A DNA stretch of 64,000 bases from assembly GCA_949130495.1 (NCBI GenBank), contig OX422218.1:41734651-41798650 (forward strand), given 5' to 3'. A model generated the notes under the pieces. It was not told the origin of the DNA, made no database searches, and saw nothing but the letters and a program-made list of their open reading frames with translations. This document shows, in pieces, positions 24,776-38,270 of the stretch; the stretch's first letter is position 1; each line of letters begins with the position of its first letter. The DNA is from Sambucus nigra. Its lineage: Eukaryota; Streptophyta; Magnoliopsida; Dipsacales; Adoxaceae. The position numbers and the translations under genes are program-made.

Positions 24776-25790
24776 ACAAATTAAAACCTTTTAAATTAAG
24801 GTGAGCATACCAAACCCATTGACCCCTTGAAATTTAACATCCTTTGCTCCCAATGAATATGATACGACTGAATGATTTCACACACTCCAATCACGTGCTT
24901 GCTATTGAAAAATCTCAATGGACATTTCGGTGATCCCTTCCTCATTTTCATTCCCTCTGTCCGGGAGAGAAACATGATTTGGCCACTTGATGTCACCAGA
25001 AACTCACCGGAAGAAGAAAATAACACTGATCATCATTACAGATCTGATTCATTAAGTGATTTGATCAGATCTAATGATGGATTCGAGAAAAAAAAACATC
25101 TTCGAAGAGTAAATTTACACATTGACAGATTCTTTGACAACTCAGTTCACGAAGAAAAAATGCCTGAGGGGTATATGCAAGTTGTTGTTACTGGAACTGA
25201 GGCTTCTAGAGTTCTTGTTTCATTCCTAAGAATCTTCACCAAAAATGTATATCCTCTATGCCAATGGTAGAAGAAAAGGGAGGGTTATAATGATCGAAGA
25301 GATAGGAACAATTGTATTGTAGAAGAAAATCAAGGGGTGGAATATCAATAGCATTGAGAACTGAGAGGGTGGACATATAGATTGATGTTAATCACGTAAT
25401 GTGTTTGGAATAAGAAATGAGAGGAGGGAGATAACAGGAGAGAGAAAGAGAATTACATAGTCTTACGTGGATGGTCTTATTGAAAAGGATATATATATGC
25501 CTTGTTTTTCATTTTTTAGTAGTAATAGATTTTAGATAGTCCACAATGGGTGTGCTTGATACGCCTTATTAAAGTAGAAAATGGTGCCCAACAAAGGATT
25601 TTGTCAATTATTTCGTGTGTTTGGTACACATTATTTGTCATGTCCACAAGAAAATTTGCCATCAATTTCCAGTGTTGTGGGCAAGATTTCCTTTGGTATA
25701 TAGGAAAGCAAATTTGCGCCGTCCTTTTTGAAATTATTTCTTTGTTAGAAATTGTTTTTTTCATTATAACTGTTTTATTTTGTTAAAAAG
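24776..25790 (+). other. Unrecognised open frame and flank
   Basis: Outside the A/B duplication. A plus-strand frame of 132 codons (24872-25270) is less AT-rich than its surroundings and codes for a basic-then-mixed sequence ending LVSFLRIFTKNVYPLCQW. The minus strand is also open over 24796-25026. I recognise neither and no promoter or intron is evident. It could be a captured gene fragment. The rest (25271-25790) shows nothing I can name. Confidence 0.25.
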
Positions 25791-26149
25791 TGTTTTGCCA
25801 AAAAAGTGTTTTTCTTTTTGTTAAAAAACGTCTTTTTGGTTAAAACTATTTTTATATAAAATAAACTTTTTTTTCTTATTATAAATTGCTTTTATTTTGT
25901 TAAAATTGTTAATTTTTTTTTTTTTACCATAAATTGTTTTTATTTTTTCATAAACTATTTTTTTTATGATAAACTGTGTTTATTTTGTCGGAAATTATTT
26001 TTTTTTGTAAAACTTATTTTTAAATTATAAATTTTTGGGGAGATAAATTTGTTTATTTTTGTAAATGAAACGGATATATTAAACATTGAAAGTCGTGACA
26101 TGTTTCCTGAAAAATAAATGATATCAAAGGGCCTCACTTAGATAATATT
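25790..26149. repeat. T-rich degenerate minisatellite
   Basis: Variants of aaactgtttttattttgtt repeat irregularly. The right part (about 25830-26149) recurs at 53010-53331 next to copy C. The reverse-strand version of the same words is seen at about 9510-9720. Confidence 0.7.
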
Positions 26150-27472
26150 TTTGACATCTCACCTAATTAAATACCGGGTGATCAGTCCTTCATTAAATTA
26201 AATCAGGATTTCCAAATTGTTTCATTCTTATCATTACTGTCGAAAATCAAATTAATTGTTAATCACCTATTAGTTAATTAAATCGGTGCCAAATTTATCT
26301 TTCATTAAACAGATAACAACATGCGAAAAAAAAAACCATATACCAATATAGACTCTAATCCATCACAATATATAGATAAATAAAACCTGTCGAAGAAACC
26401 ATCGACCAAAACCAAACGAAATAATAATCCAACCTAAGTCTGAATTGAATAAAATTTGAATGGGGCCACCTGCCTAAATAAAATACTAAAGCACACTCCG
26501 GAGATCCTACGCTAGGAAATGAGGAAATGAAACGTCTAATCAAAACTCCTGAAAGCATACACATGTGCTGTTGCTGCGTGTCTCTAGAACAGAATATCAA
26601 GTCTGGCGTCCCTGTGGCTGCACACCTAAAACGTTTTGAAAATATTTGTATAGCAAGAGTTAGTATACAAAACATTTTGAAAATATTTAGCAAGAGTTTA
26701 TCACAAGTCAAAATTGGTTATTGATTACACATGTTAGGTTCACGTACACACTCTTAAGTTTCCTCACCCCTCATTTATTGTGCACGCCAAACGTTCTCTA
26801 CTTAGCCAACCTTGTTGTACTACCCAAGATAACTAGACATAAGTAGCTATCTGAACTATCCACATCTCTAAGTCCCTGTACCGCCCATACAGTACGCTAT
26901 TTGAATTAACATTTCTCGGATGTTGAGAGTTTAAAATAGCATTTCATTTATCTTCTCATTTAATTGATTTAGTTTCACTACTTAATTCATTATTTAGATA
27001 AAAACTATCTATCAGTCTACTACCACACAGAAGTAGAAAAATCGCACTCGTTGGTATATATATGTATATTTATCTCTCTAATAGATATATATATATATAT
27101 CAAAATGGTGTCTCTCAAAAGGATCACCGCGAAACAATAGGCATACTCTGCTATCGGTCCAAGTACCTCTCATACTAAAAGGGGACTATTGCTTCAGCAT
27201 GTCTCCTCGAACCCAAAATCAAATAATAAACGGTGGAGGTGAACATAGTTATATACCTTTGGACTAAACACATACCTAATGTACCTAAATGACATGTCGG
27301 TCTCACTAATATACGTCACATAGCGAGCCGCAGTAAGTTCTATGTTCTGGGCACAAATCCTGGCCTCCTTGGAATCGGCAAGGTGGGATTGCCCAATGTA
27401 CGAGAACCTCCGTGATATCAAGTAGAGTAGGTATGCCAGCTCATAACATCAATCATATAGGTACACAGACAA

Positions 27473-27515
<43 letters not shown>

Positions 27516-29095
27516 CATGTATTCAGACAACTCAATTATCACCATTCGTACGTAGTATATAACACTCGAATACTCACCATACTAGCAAGTTACGACTTTT
27601 CTCACTATCGTATTTAATTGAGTATTAATCTCTACTTTAAGGGCCCTAGTTACCCCTTCTATGATTTCAGTAGCTAAGTCTTCCTTAGGCTACTAGTTCA
27701 TGCCATAAGTTCACTCACACTTTCACGTAATTACATTCTCATTCTCGCAAATTAATTACGTTGTCGTTTAATCTCGTTTAATCATCGTCTTAATTCTCTC
27801 AATAAGACTAAATTCCCATAACTTTATAATGGCCTATTACAATATAATATGTTCCTCATTATATTCTAACAATATCCTAAAAGTTTTTCCGATAACAATT
27901 TAGGAGTTCTAGGCTAAAAAAGGAATTTTTATATATTTATGGGCATCGAACCGGTTTGCCCTTCTGCAATTCATCTTTCTCATTTCGCAGATGCGTTTTT
28001 TACCATTAACACACTAGTAACTTCAATATTCCTCCACCAAACTCTAAACCAATTGTCCCAAACCCTTCCCACAGGTATTAGGACAATTTCTAACGTAATT
28101 TTTGCATTAAAACATTACGAATAACATTCAAGAATTGATTTAATCATCTAATCCTAAAAAATCCTAGGTTTTATGTTCTTTCACCATTATACATAAAAAA
28201 ATCCAGCTCTAATTCGTGGATAATAACACAAAATCTCTAACTTATTATCATATGCTGATATCAAATCATTCTACATGTCATTCCTACTCAAACATGTATT
28301 AAATCATTCTTTTCTTCCAAGAATTATCAATTTCATCAAACTAGCTTGAAACCCTAACAACATGGGTATTATATCTTCAAAATATTTGCAAATAAACACT
28401 TGTCTTAGCACTGTAGAGTCTGGTTTCATGGATTGATGTTGGGTTTGATTGTTTTTCTTCTCCAATCTTCCTTCCTAAGATGTTTGTGGCGCAAGAACAC
28501 ACCTTGATTCTTGAAGAACTCTCCCAAAAGTTCCAAGAATGGACTCTCTTCCTTTTCTAAGGACTCCTCTTTGTTCTTTATTTTTCTAACCATAAAGTCT
28601 TCTATCTAACATCTGATATAAGGCTACAAAAATCATAGGTCTCTTTACCCTCTCATATAAAATGACCAAAACACACTCATCTGGTCCCGGTTTAGCCTAA
28701 AATTGCCCCGTAACTCAATTGACATCCCCAAGTATACTATTTTGACTAATTCGACCCTTTCGGACACATCCGTGATCTCGAAATCATGATCTACGTCACT
28801 CTACATAAATATCTGATTTTGACCTCAAGTTAGTCAACACGCGACTCTTGATTGAGATAAATCTAATTACGCCCATATCATTCGGTATGACGCAATTCAT
28901 TAATCATCAATTATTTACTATTCACTTAGTATATATAATTCAAAAATATTAATCATTATCTCACTCTCGGGTAATATTATATAGTCACATTATTATTCAA
29001 TTCAATTAAATTATTTCTGTTGCATACTTTAAAATAAAACAATTTAATTACCGAATTAATTAAATCTCAAATATACAAAAATACGGGGTATTACA
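26150..29095 (-). mobile_element. Chromovirus 3' LTR (about 2.95 kb)
   Basis: On the minus strand the LTR begins TGTAATACCCCGTATTT-like next to a polypurine tract and ends in an AGGTG...TCA-type word near 26150 (mutated TGTGACACC on plus). Its ends match the solo LTRs at 32395-35572, 56297-62156 and 58574-61408. The adjacent chromodomain fragment (29131-29577) identifies the family as chromodomain Ty3/gypsy, probably Tekay/Del. It contains a TA microsatellite at about 27475-27512. Confidence 0.75.
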
Positions 29096-29577
29096 TATTT
29101 CCCCCTTACAAAGGAATTTCATCCTCGAAATTAGGTCATAACCGCAGTAAACAACTGTGGATACTGCTCTGGCATGTCATCCTCTCGCTCCCAAGTAGAC
29201 TCATCAACACTATGGTGCCCCCACTTAACTCTGACTAGTGGTGCCACCGTAGACCGTAGTTTTTGCTCACTGCGATCCAGAATAGCAATGGTTCTCTCCT
29301 CATATGAGACGTCTGGCTGTAAATCAATCTCCTCGAGTTTAACGTTCTAGAAGGCTCTTTCACTCCTCCTATACTGCTTCAGCGATGCCACATGGAACAC
29401 ATCGTGTATCCACTGAATATGCTCCGATAAACCTAATCTATATGCCACCAACTCCACTCTCTCAGTAATAGGTAAAGGTCCCACATACCTGGGTGCTAAT
29501 TTCCCATTCTTGCCGAATCCCATGACCACCTTCATGAGAGACACACATATGAACACCTGGTCACCAACCTATAACTC
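29096..29577 (-). pseudogene. Chromovirus integrase C-terminus with chromodomain and polypurine tract
   Basis: Reading on minus from 29577: VGDQVFICVSLMKVVMGFG, then KLAPRYVGPLPITERV and HDVFHVASLKQY, which is the GPY/F tail of Ty3/gypsy integrase. After an in-frame TAG (29347-29349) it continues through SYEERTIAILDR and VRVKWGHHSVDESTW to EQYPQLF, a chromodomain, and stops at 29131. The chromodomain targets integration to marked chromatin in this lineage. A purine tract (gtaagggggaaata) lies between the stop and the LTR. Everything upstream of the integrase tail is missing. Confidence 0.85.
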
Positions 29578-29646
29578 CAGCATTTTGAAATTCTTAGAAT
29601 GGAATCATAAAAGTGAAGTCAAATGTATTTATATACATAATTATAC

Positions 29647-31372
29647 GATAGCGCTACCGGTGCTCCCCTATAATCCTCTTACGCTCCACTTCGAAATGTA
29701 AAAATGATAAATGACAATTGAGCCCTCTTAACACCATATGTTTTCTTACGCATGCTTTTTGGCGAATCATCTTTCCACCGTTACATCCAGTAACCATTTA
29801 AAATAAGGAGGTTAGAAAGTGTTAACAAAAGTTATTTTTTTATCATTATTTTTAATTTAATAATAAAATACAATTTAAGAAGAGAATAAAATTCACACTT
29901 TAGTAACAATTATAGACAACATAATCGTTAATTGATTTATGCTTTAGTACTCACTCGATTTTTTCAAAAAACATGAACACGACTCAATTAAAAGGAGACA
30001 AATAAAAGTTACACGACATGATAGGTGAAATGATATTTTTTTTGTCTAACAACACACAAGCCAAATAAAAGTTACACGACATGAGATGATATACAATTTT
30101 ATTTTCTAACTAACACGAACATGTCCTCAAACTAACACAACAGATGTAATTTTTTTATCTAACATGAACACAATCTAGTTAAAATTCAACATGACCCAAC
30201 AAGTTATGAAATCTCATTTCACCTATCATGAATACAATCCAAATAAATGTGACATGATATGCGACTAGAAAAAATCTTTTTTTTATCCAACATAGGCACA
30301 ATGTATTTAAAATGAAACACGAGAGGGAATACATGAAATCTCGATTTCAACAAAACATGAACACGACCCAAATAAACGTGAAATGACGAGACAAAAAATC
30401 TTATTTTTTTATCCACCGCAAACACGATCTAATTAAAAAGCAACACTACATAGAAAGACATGAAATCTCTTTTCTTTACCCAACATAATCATATCCTGAA
30501 AAATGTGACACAACACGACACTGCATCTAATTTTTTTATCCAACAAGAATACAATAAAATTAAAATGAAACACCACACAATAGAAATATCATTTTTACCT
30601 AACAAAAATACGACCCAAATAAAAGTGACTATACATGACACAATTTTTTTTTCCAACCAAACAAGAACATGGTCTACCTAAAAAAATGACACATCATGAC
30701 ACGAAATCTCATTTTTTACTTAAGATTTTTCTTCTTTCCATGTAGTTTTTTTTAATAAAACGAAGATTTCTCACCATGTTGCTTTTATTTGGGTTTGGCT
30801 CATATTAGGTAAAATATAAATTTCATAATGTTTCATATCACGTCGCCTTGTAGTTGGTTCAGGTTTGTATTTTGGAAAGAAGTTATAATTAACTGAAATT
30901 AAACTGCAAATCGAAGTTCTTGTTCGTGTTCATGTTAAACGAAAGATGAGATTTCATTCCTGTTTCTTTTATTTGGGTTGTTTTATTGTTACATAAACAA
31001 AATAGGATTTCATATCATGTTGTGTCGTCTTGCATTTTAATTGAGTCGGGTTCAAGTTTGCATTTGTTTGTGTTTGGTAAAAAATGAGTGAATACAAAGG
31101 TTTTAATTAATTAAGGAATAAGTTATCAATAATTATTAATCAAAGTGTTAATTATTTGCTTAAATTGTATATAATTATTATATTAAAAAATAATAAAACA
31201 TAAATTTTTTACCATTCTTTTAAGTGGTTAGTTCACATAATGAAGGAAATATGATTAACCCAAAAGCATGGAGAAGAAGAGATAGGATGCTAAGAGGGCA
31301 TAATTGCCATTTATCAATTATATGTTCTAAGGTCGAGCATGGGAAGACTATAGGAGCGCTAGTAGCTCTACC
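29647..31372. mobile_element. Mutator-like / foldback element with long inverted termini
   Basis: About 280 bp at 29647-29925 reads as a diverged inverted copy of about 31120-31372 (shared words include gcgctac, ccctctta, atgctttttgg, acaatttaag). Nine-base flanks ataattata (29637-29645) and ttaactata (31373-31381) are similar, as for a Mutator-type target duplication. The interior has no transposase. It is made of degenerate tandem units (acacgacccaaataaa, gaaatctcatttt) at about 29990-30720 that reappear in reverse orientation at about 30750-31080, so the palindrome is nearly full length. Confidence 0.6.
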
Positions 31373-31444
31373 TTAACTATATGGTGCCGAAAATCTTCCT
31401 TTTTACACCCATCAAAAATCATTTACTTTTATTTCTTTGTAAAC

Positions 31445-31690
31445 TCATTTGAGCAATTTTACCATTAGAATAAGCATTGTCTCTGGCACATTGAAGGTTG
31501 CTGAAACACCACCTGGAAGTTCAATCTTATAATAATTTTCTCCAAACCTCTCAAGAACTTTAAAATGATCATAATCTCTCGATTTCAGCTTCGCATGTTT
31601 TCCATAGAAAATCTCCCCTTGCGAAGATGAATCCACAACAAATCACCTTCTTTGAATACAACTAACTTGAGATGCTTGTTTTCTTGACTT
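31445..31690 (-). pseudogene. Ty3/gypsy integrase C-terminal fragment
   Basis: Minus-strand translation has FKEGDLLWIHLRKGRF, a frame change, then KHAKLKSRDYDHFKVLERFG, ENYYKIELPGGVSATFNV. This is the end of a gypsy polyprotein from a family different from the chromovirus at 29131. It is truncated on the right by the CACTA element at 31719. Confidence 0.7.
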
Positions 31691-32394
31691 CGATACTTTT
31701 CATTCTCCTTGATTATATCACTACAAGAAATAGTAGTTTTAGTAACAATTTATTTAACAATGAAATTAAATCCATGGCTAAAAAGTAACTTTTAACTTAG
31801 AAATTTGAGTTGTAGAATAAAATTGTATCATTAGAGATGAACCACTAAATTTTGTAGTACAATGGTAATAAATATGGCGCTAAACTTTCCCTTTTAAAAT
31901 AAAATTCCGCCATATCTTTTTACCACAAAATTAATATAATTACCTACAATACTTTTTCATAGTAATAAATAAAACTATTGGGTAACAAATAACTTTCGTT
32001 GCCTAAGTTACCTAAAACTAATTAACCTATTAAAAAAAACACAACCGTCAGTCTCTCAGAAGCCACAATCGATTTTCTTAATAGTCACTTCTCAAAACCT
32101 TCGAAACACAAAATCCACCACCATCAATATCAAGTTGGGTTGGCTACTGGAGATGGAGGTTTAAATACTCAAAAGCCACGACCGTTCATTTTCAACATCT
32201 ATTTAACCTTCATAACCTTCACTCAAACCTTGATTTTAATCCTCATCTTCGAATTGCTGAATTAGCGCCCCCCCCCCCCCCCCCACATCAACGATTGGAA
32301 TTTGGAGCCTAGATTGGAGCAAAAAATTCACCATCCGTGCCTAAATATTCCGCGCCTTGATACTCTGGTTCATTTTGAACTTACTGTGACACCC

Positions 32395-35300
32395 CGCCTA
32401 ATTAAATACAGGGCGATCACTCCTTTATTAAATTAAACCAAGGTAAACAGTTGATTCATTCTCAGCATCACTGTCGATAAAAATAAATTTTCCAATTTAA
32501 CACCCTAAATAATTAAGCTAAGTGTCAAAAACATTTTCATACAAACTTTCCAAATTTTAATTAAAGAAAAAGACTTATTTATTTATTTAAAACAACATTT
32601 CTACAATTAAGAATCACACCACAATAAACCAAATAATATAATACATTCGTCAACCGAATGTCAACATATGAAAACTAAAGTCACAATTCCATACTGAATC
32701 AATTCCATAGAACAATACTTGAAATAACGGAAATATAAATGTCCCAATAACAAATGAAATAATGGAAAGGGCGACACATGCCCAATAATGAGAATGCTAG
32801 AAGTGGAGTCAATAAAGGAAGTCGTCTACGCAAGTGACCTGCAACTCCCACCTAAGCTGCATCACGTTCCTCTCAAAGGATCCTAAGCAAGATGCCCCTG
32901 TTGCTGGGCACCTGAAAATATACATATATATATACAAGAGAGCAAGAAAAAAAAAGAGACGGGTCAGAGCCCGAAAGTGTGTTTGATTTAAAATACGTTT
33001 AGCAAGTATTTAAATTGATACAGGCCAATGCAATAACATATTAGTGCGACACTCTCTTGAGAAAATCTCACCTGTCTTCTAATGTGCACACCTATCGCAC
33101 TAACTTTCCCCACGGTTTGTTTTATCAATTATCGCACTAGTCTTTCTAAAAGATTTAACTTATCTTAGATTACTCGTAAGATTTACAATTCACGATTCCT
33201 TTTTTAAAAAGGATGCTTCAATCAGTAACCAAAGTTCTCCATTTTAACTTTATAAAATCAATAAAGTTTTCTAGTGACATATTATATTTTCTCAAAACAA
33301 GTATTCATAATTTAGTCCAGAATTATTCCTCACTTACTACGTTACAACAATAGTTTAAATTCCTCAATCCAGATATATATAAAGTACTCGTATAATTTAT
33401 ATATATATATTCTAACAGCACCAACATATAAACTATGGTGTAGGCATACTCTGCTTTATCAAAACAAGTATTTACAATTTTTAGTCATCAACCATGTCCT
33501 ACATATCAAATCACGTTAGGTAGTTCCAAATTTCATAATTTCATATATATATTAACTACTCGTATAATATATATTATAACAGCACCCCAACTAAATTATG
33601 GTGCGGGCATACTCTACTATCCAAAGCCCCATATCACTCGTATTAAGGGGAATACATTCGGAATCACTCTCGAAATGTATTAACATACGTACACAAACAA
33701 TATTGAGGCGAAGAATAGATTCCAAGTCTCTAAGAGGATGGCACATGCCTGCGTCTCTTAGGACCGTCTGAACTATCACGTCGATAGCCTGTACCAAGGA
33801 CATCTATCTTTTAGGGCACAAGTCAATATCCCCCATAAAGGTCCCATCGAGATAAGACTTGTCCCACCGCGGTAACCTCAGGGATAGCAAGTAGCGTGGG
33901 CATGATTTTCACACATAGATAGTATATGCATGCACAATCATATAACTATACTAACATTACCATATCAATATTAGGTAAATTCTCAATTCCCATAATTTCG
34001 ACATTTCCATATTATCATATTATTAGTATCGCGTATAAGGGTTCGTCTCTAACCTTAATTCGAAGTATACTTCCATCTTATATTGTAACTCACATGGACT
34101 CTCTCTTCCCAAGTATATAATTCAGTAGGTGTCCTTTTTATATTCCAACGTAAACCTCTTATGTAACTTTCCCTTTTAAAACAATAATTTAACCAACCTA
34201 AGGTAAATACCCCATAAATACCATCCTCGTCGAATATTAAAGATCCCAACATCTATTCATATACCCTACTGGTCCTCAATGTCTCCCAAATTATTTTATT
34301 AAGAATGCCCAATAATTATTTCACGATAAACTTAATTTAACTAATTAAACAAGGTAAATAGGAGTCTTCCAAGAGGGGTCGATCGATCGAAGCTTGGGGC
34401 TCGATCGATCGAACCTTCGATCGATCGAAGCTCTAGGCTCGATTGATCGATCAAGCAGGTCTGGGGAAATTTCTGCAGAATGCAGTTATGGGTTTCATCA
34501 CCAAAATCATGCCAGATGCATATTTTCAAATTCCAATCGTCCCAGAATTCTACTACTAACATTATAACAGTATATTAGATGATTCTAACGTAAGGCATGT
34601 ACATCTACATCATTTAAACATGGATTTTCAACCTAAAATTATGTCCAATTATCAAGAACCCTAGAATTTTCTTAAATAGATTTCTAATGAATCTTTCTCC
34701 AGAATTTCTTCCTTATGATCACCAAATTTCGTGGTTTATTACCTCTACATGGCAAGGGTTTCCAGAATCAACATATACATCAATACTACATGGATTTTCG
34801 TATCAAAAATGGGGTTTTCTTCCATAGTTTTCATCACAATTCATTCCTAAACTAATATGAAGATTGCATCAACGAAAATAGCATGTTTAAACACTTGCCT
34901 GGGATTTTGGTATTCTGATTCACGGCTGATTTTGGTATGGATGCATTCCTTGTCTCACGATCTACGCGGTGGTGGTGGCGATGGTGCAAACCGGCGACTT
35001 TTTGGCCTCGAATTGCCTTTGTGCTCTCTCCTCTCTTATCCAATGGCCGTCACTTGATTTCTGGATATTCTAACCCTAAGAGGCTAACCTAATGGCTGAT
35101 ATAGGTTGCTTAAATTCGTGGGTTTAATTACCCAATTTTGTAAAATGACTAAAATGCCCTCCCGGGTACTATTTAGGCCTAAAAATGCCCCGAGACCCAA
35201 ACTAAACCCCCGGATACACTTTTCTGACTATCTCGACCCTTCCGGACGCGTTGGCGCACTCAAAACGACCATACGAACAACTTATAAAATATTCACTTTT

Positions 35301-35572
35301 TATTTAACAAAATTAGTCCCGACGTGACACGGGCACGTCCCGACTTAAATTTCTGAAATAGTCATTTAATTCACTCATGACATACAATATAACCAATATA
35401 ATATATATTACTTTGCTCATAAGTAATATTCAACAAATTTTCCATAATTACTAACTCTTGTCACGTTAATAATTATAACATAATTAATTTCCGGATTTTT
35501 ATTAAATAAATCATTCTCGTTAAATTTAATAAATCCCCAAATTAATATAGCATGAAAATACGGGGTATTACA
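32395..35572 (-). mobile_element. Solo LTR of the chromovirus family (3178 bp)
   Basis: Begins TGTGACACC and ends GGTATTACA on plus, with perfect target duplication CTTAC at 32390-32394 and 35573-35577. There is no internal region or second LTR, so intra-element recombination removed the rest. Shares the block cccgagacccaaactaaa with the two right-hand solo LTRs. Confidence 0.9.
34378..34456. repeat. Cluster of gatcgatcga palindromes in the solo LTR
   Basis: Four tcgatcgatc-type words in 80 bp, able to fold back. They lie about 1150 bp from the LTR end. The other two solo LTRs carry palindrome-rich words at the same distance (about 58117-58165 and 60222-60300). Confidence 0.8.
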
Positions 35573-37348
35573 CTTACTAAGACTTCGTTTAATAATGTTT
35601 TATCATTATTGTGTTTTATTATCATTTTGTTTATTCATAATTTTTTTAATGATAACTAAATAAATATTTGAACAACTAATTATTATTGAAAAATTGGAGA
35701 TGTATGGTGTATGAAGGGTATTATGAGTATTCTTAATTAATAGATTAATTCAGATTAAGATTGTAGGGGATCTCAATCTACAATGTTTTAATTGAATATT
35801 TTTCCTGAAGACCTATACAAAAATTAAGTAGACACGGAATATAATGTAGTTTAGAAAGTCGGTATTTCTCACATCTACAGGGAAATAAAGGGGTAGTTTT
35901 TTTAAAAGATATACCGACTTAGAGCCCTAGGAATAGTAGCTCACGGTCCAATTGTGTATTATTTTATAGATTGTCAACATGTGTCCTTCTCGTAATTGGG
36001 GTCATTAGTTATAAAATTACTAACTCTTAACCCTATACAATTATAATTGTTGCCTTAGCTCTCGTTTAAACTTGAGGTCATCACTTTTATATTAAGTATT
36101 TTTTCAACTTACTGTCATTAATACATTTTTTGAGTTATTTCATTTGAATGTGTTTTTAAGCTAGCTAAAGTTCGATTCAGATTAGTTTACTCGTTAAATC
36201 GTTGATTTGCTTTGCTACGCTATGTTTCTGTAAATTTAAAATTTTCTATAGTTAATTGTCAATGAGATTAGTTTTCTTCCCTTGCATAGATCTTTTTTAA
36301 CATGATCTTAAGTTTCTAATGCTTCGAATGTTAATTTGTTTTTAGTTTATGCTTGATCTCCATGTCATATAATTAGAATGACATTATTCTATTTTGTTTA
36401 TGCAAATGTGTTGAGTTTTGAATGTGATTAGTTTTCTTTATTTATCCAAATTTATTTAGTTTGGGTTGGTTTTATGTTTTGTTTTGTGTTTATACATGTA
36501 TTTTGGCCTACTATAATATTGTTTCAACATGTTGAAACATATTATAGCAAGTATGATGCTTTTTTTTATATACGGCTGTTTAAAACATATTTGTAATTTC
36601 AATATACATGCTTCTGATCTGTATGTATGAATTTATTTGTATAAAAAAAGTTGATCTATTTTGTAACAAGGATTGGCACCTCTTGTCAACAGAACTCAGG
36701 GTGCAAATGTGATACTCTCATCTTTGTCCCATTATTCTCATCTTTCAATCATTCTTATTTATACTTTTAGTATGTCTTATAATTGGATTAAATATTATTT
36801 GTACTTGTGTCTTGGTGCTTTAGGTATTGCTTTCCATCAATGTCTTGGTGTTTTAGGTGTTTTAGGTATTCTCTGTTGGATTTAAATATTTCGTTTCAAA
36901 TTGTTTAATATTAATTGGTACTCATGCTATTTTTGGACTCAACCAGATAAATTCTCTTTTTGAATTTCTATCGCTTGTTGTAATAATTATGTTCCTAATG
37001 TGGTTGAGAAATTGGGATAGATTCTAAGGAATTTATGTCACTTGCGTCTCTTTATGTCAATTGCTTCTATTTAATTGCAAGTCTTACTTCTTGGTTAAAG
37101 GGATCAAATGGGAAACGTGTGTGTACTAAGGACATGTGTTACAGACACGAAAAATAGCTACTGTTTCAATTGCTCAATCAGACTGTCAACAACTACTGTT
37201 CAAATTTATTCGATCGAGGCACTTCCACATATCATCAAACAAAACATGTTTTATATTATTTTCATTGATGTTCTTTATTATAGAATATTTGGTCTTGTTA
37301 TCGCATAACTATGTGTAAATAAATTGAGTTTCTTTTGTTTAAAATTAG

Positions 37349-38009
37349 ATGGATAAAAGTTGGATGGACGAAAATGATCGATTTTGTGAGAAGTATGTGA
37401 TGGGAGTTAGATCATTCATTCGATTTGCGAATAATCATATGGGGCAAAAAAATGAAACTAGATGTCCGTGTTGCGATTGTTGGAATATTGATGTTAGAAA
37501 CATTGATGAAGTGGAGTTTTACTTGTTTTTGAAAGGTTTTTGCGCAATTTATACTCAATTGAAATATCATGGGGAACGCTCTGAACACTTGTTGTATGGT
37601 AGTGCAAATGCTGGTGTAGATGGTGATGATGTCGATGAAGAGATAACGGACACTGAAGAGGATAATTGTGACGAAATGCATGATATTTTAGAAGACATGC
37701 ATAAAGGAACATTCATAGATACAAGTGGTCCAGCTGATTCGTCTCATGGTGATTCTCCCATAGATGTTGATGGCGGGGAGAAGAAAAGCTTTGAAACATT
37801 ATTAAGCGAAGCTAAACGTGAACTTTACCCCAATTGTAAAAAATTCTTGTCAAGTTTCTAATTAATCATTGGAGTGATAAATCACCGGAGTTATAAATAA
37901 CTCAACATGTTGCTCGAGCTATTGAAAGAAGCTTTTTCGGATGGCGAGACCCTTTCCAAAGTCATATTATGAGGTGAAAAACATTTTTCGTGATTTGGGA
38001 TTAGGATAT
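37349..38009 (+). pseudogene. CACTA transposase N-terminal region
   Basis: Starts MDKSWMDENDRF, then RSFIRFANNH, CPCCDCWNI, EVEFYLFLKGF and YHGE: the transposase-associated domain with its zinc cluster. After an acidic linker it reaches KRELYPNCKKFLSSF and stops with TAA at 37859-37861. In a changed frame the usual continuation is visible (MLLELLKEAFSDGETLSKSY, then NIFRDLGLGY) up to about 38009. The DDE catalytic domain is missing beyond the LINE junction. Confidence 0.8.
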
Positions 38010-38270
38010 GTGTCAATTCTAAACTCAAATCAACACAACAAAGCCTTTTACCAATTATTTGGGGTCTGCTACATGAATCCTATTTTTCCATTCCATTTTG
38101 TCCAGTACAATATCTTCGGTTAAACCACGTGACATCAGGTCATTTTTTTATAATATCCCACCAAGTCAATTTAGGCCTACCTCCACCACTTGTGTTACCA
38201 TCAATACTAACTAAATCACTATTTCTTAGAGGATCATCCACCGGTCTACGCTTCACATGTACAAACCATC
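38010..38270 (-). pseudogene. RTE-type LINE, 3' end (left part of split element)
   Basis: Minus-strand translation: FVHVKRRPVDDPLRNSDLV, then GGGRPKLTWWDIIKK, then EWKNRIHVADPK. This is the C-terminal tail after reverse transcriptase in plant RTE LINEs. It is the direct continuation of 48575-49756; the Ty3/gypsy element separates the two. Confidence 0.85.

Larger units (their letters stand above)
31719..38009 (+). mobile_element. CACTA (En/Spm) transposon, 3'-truncated and interrupted
   Basis: CACTACAAGAAA at 31719-31730 is the canonical CACTA terminus, followed by subterminal repeats. The transposase begins at 37349 and is cut off at about 38009, where the RTE LINE starts. A solo LTR (32395-35572) sits inside. 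No matching right terminus is visible. A C18 run lies at about 32266-32284. Apart from the solo LTR, 31731-37348 holds no exon I can support. Confidence 0.8.

Noticed and set aside
34857..35327. Open frames inside the solo LTR (and 60671-61221)
   Set aside because: They lie in LTR sequence shared by copies but with shifting frames; no protein domain seen.
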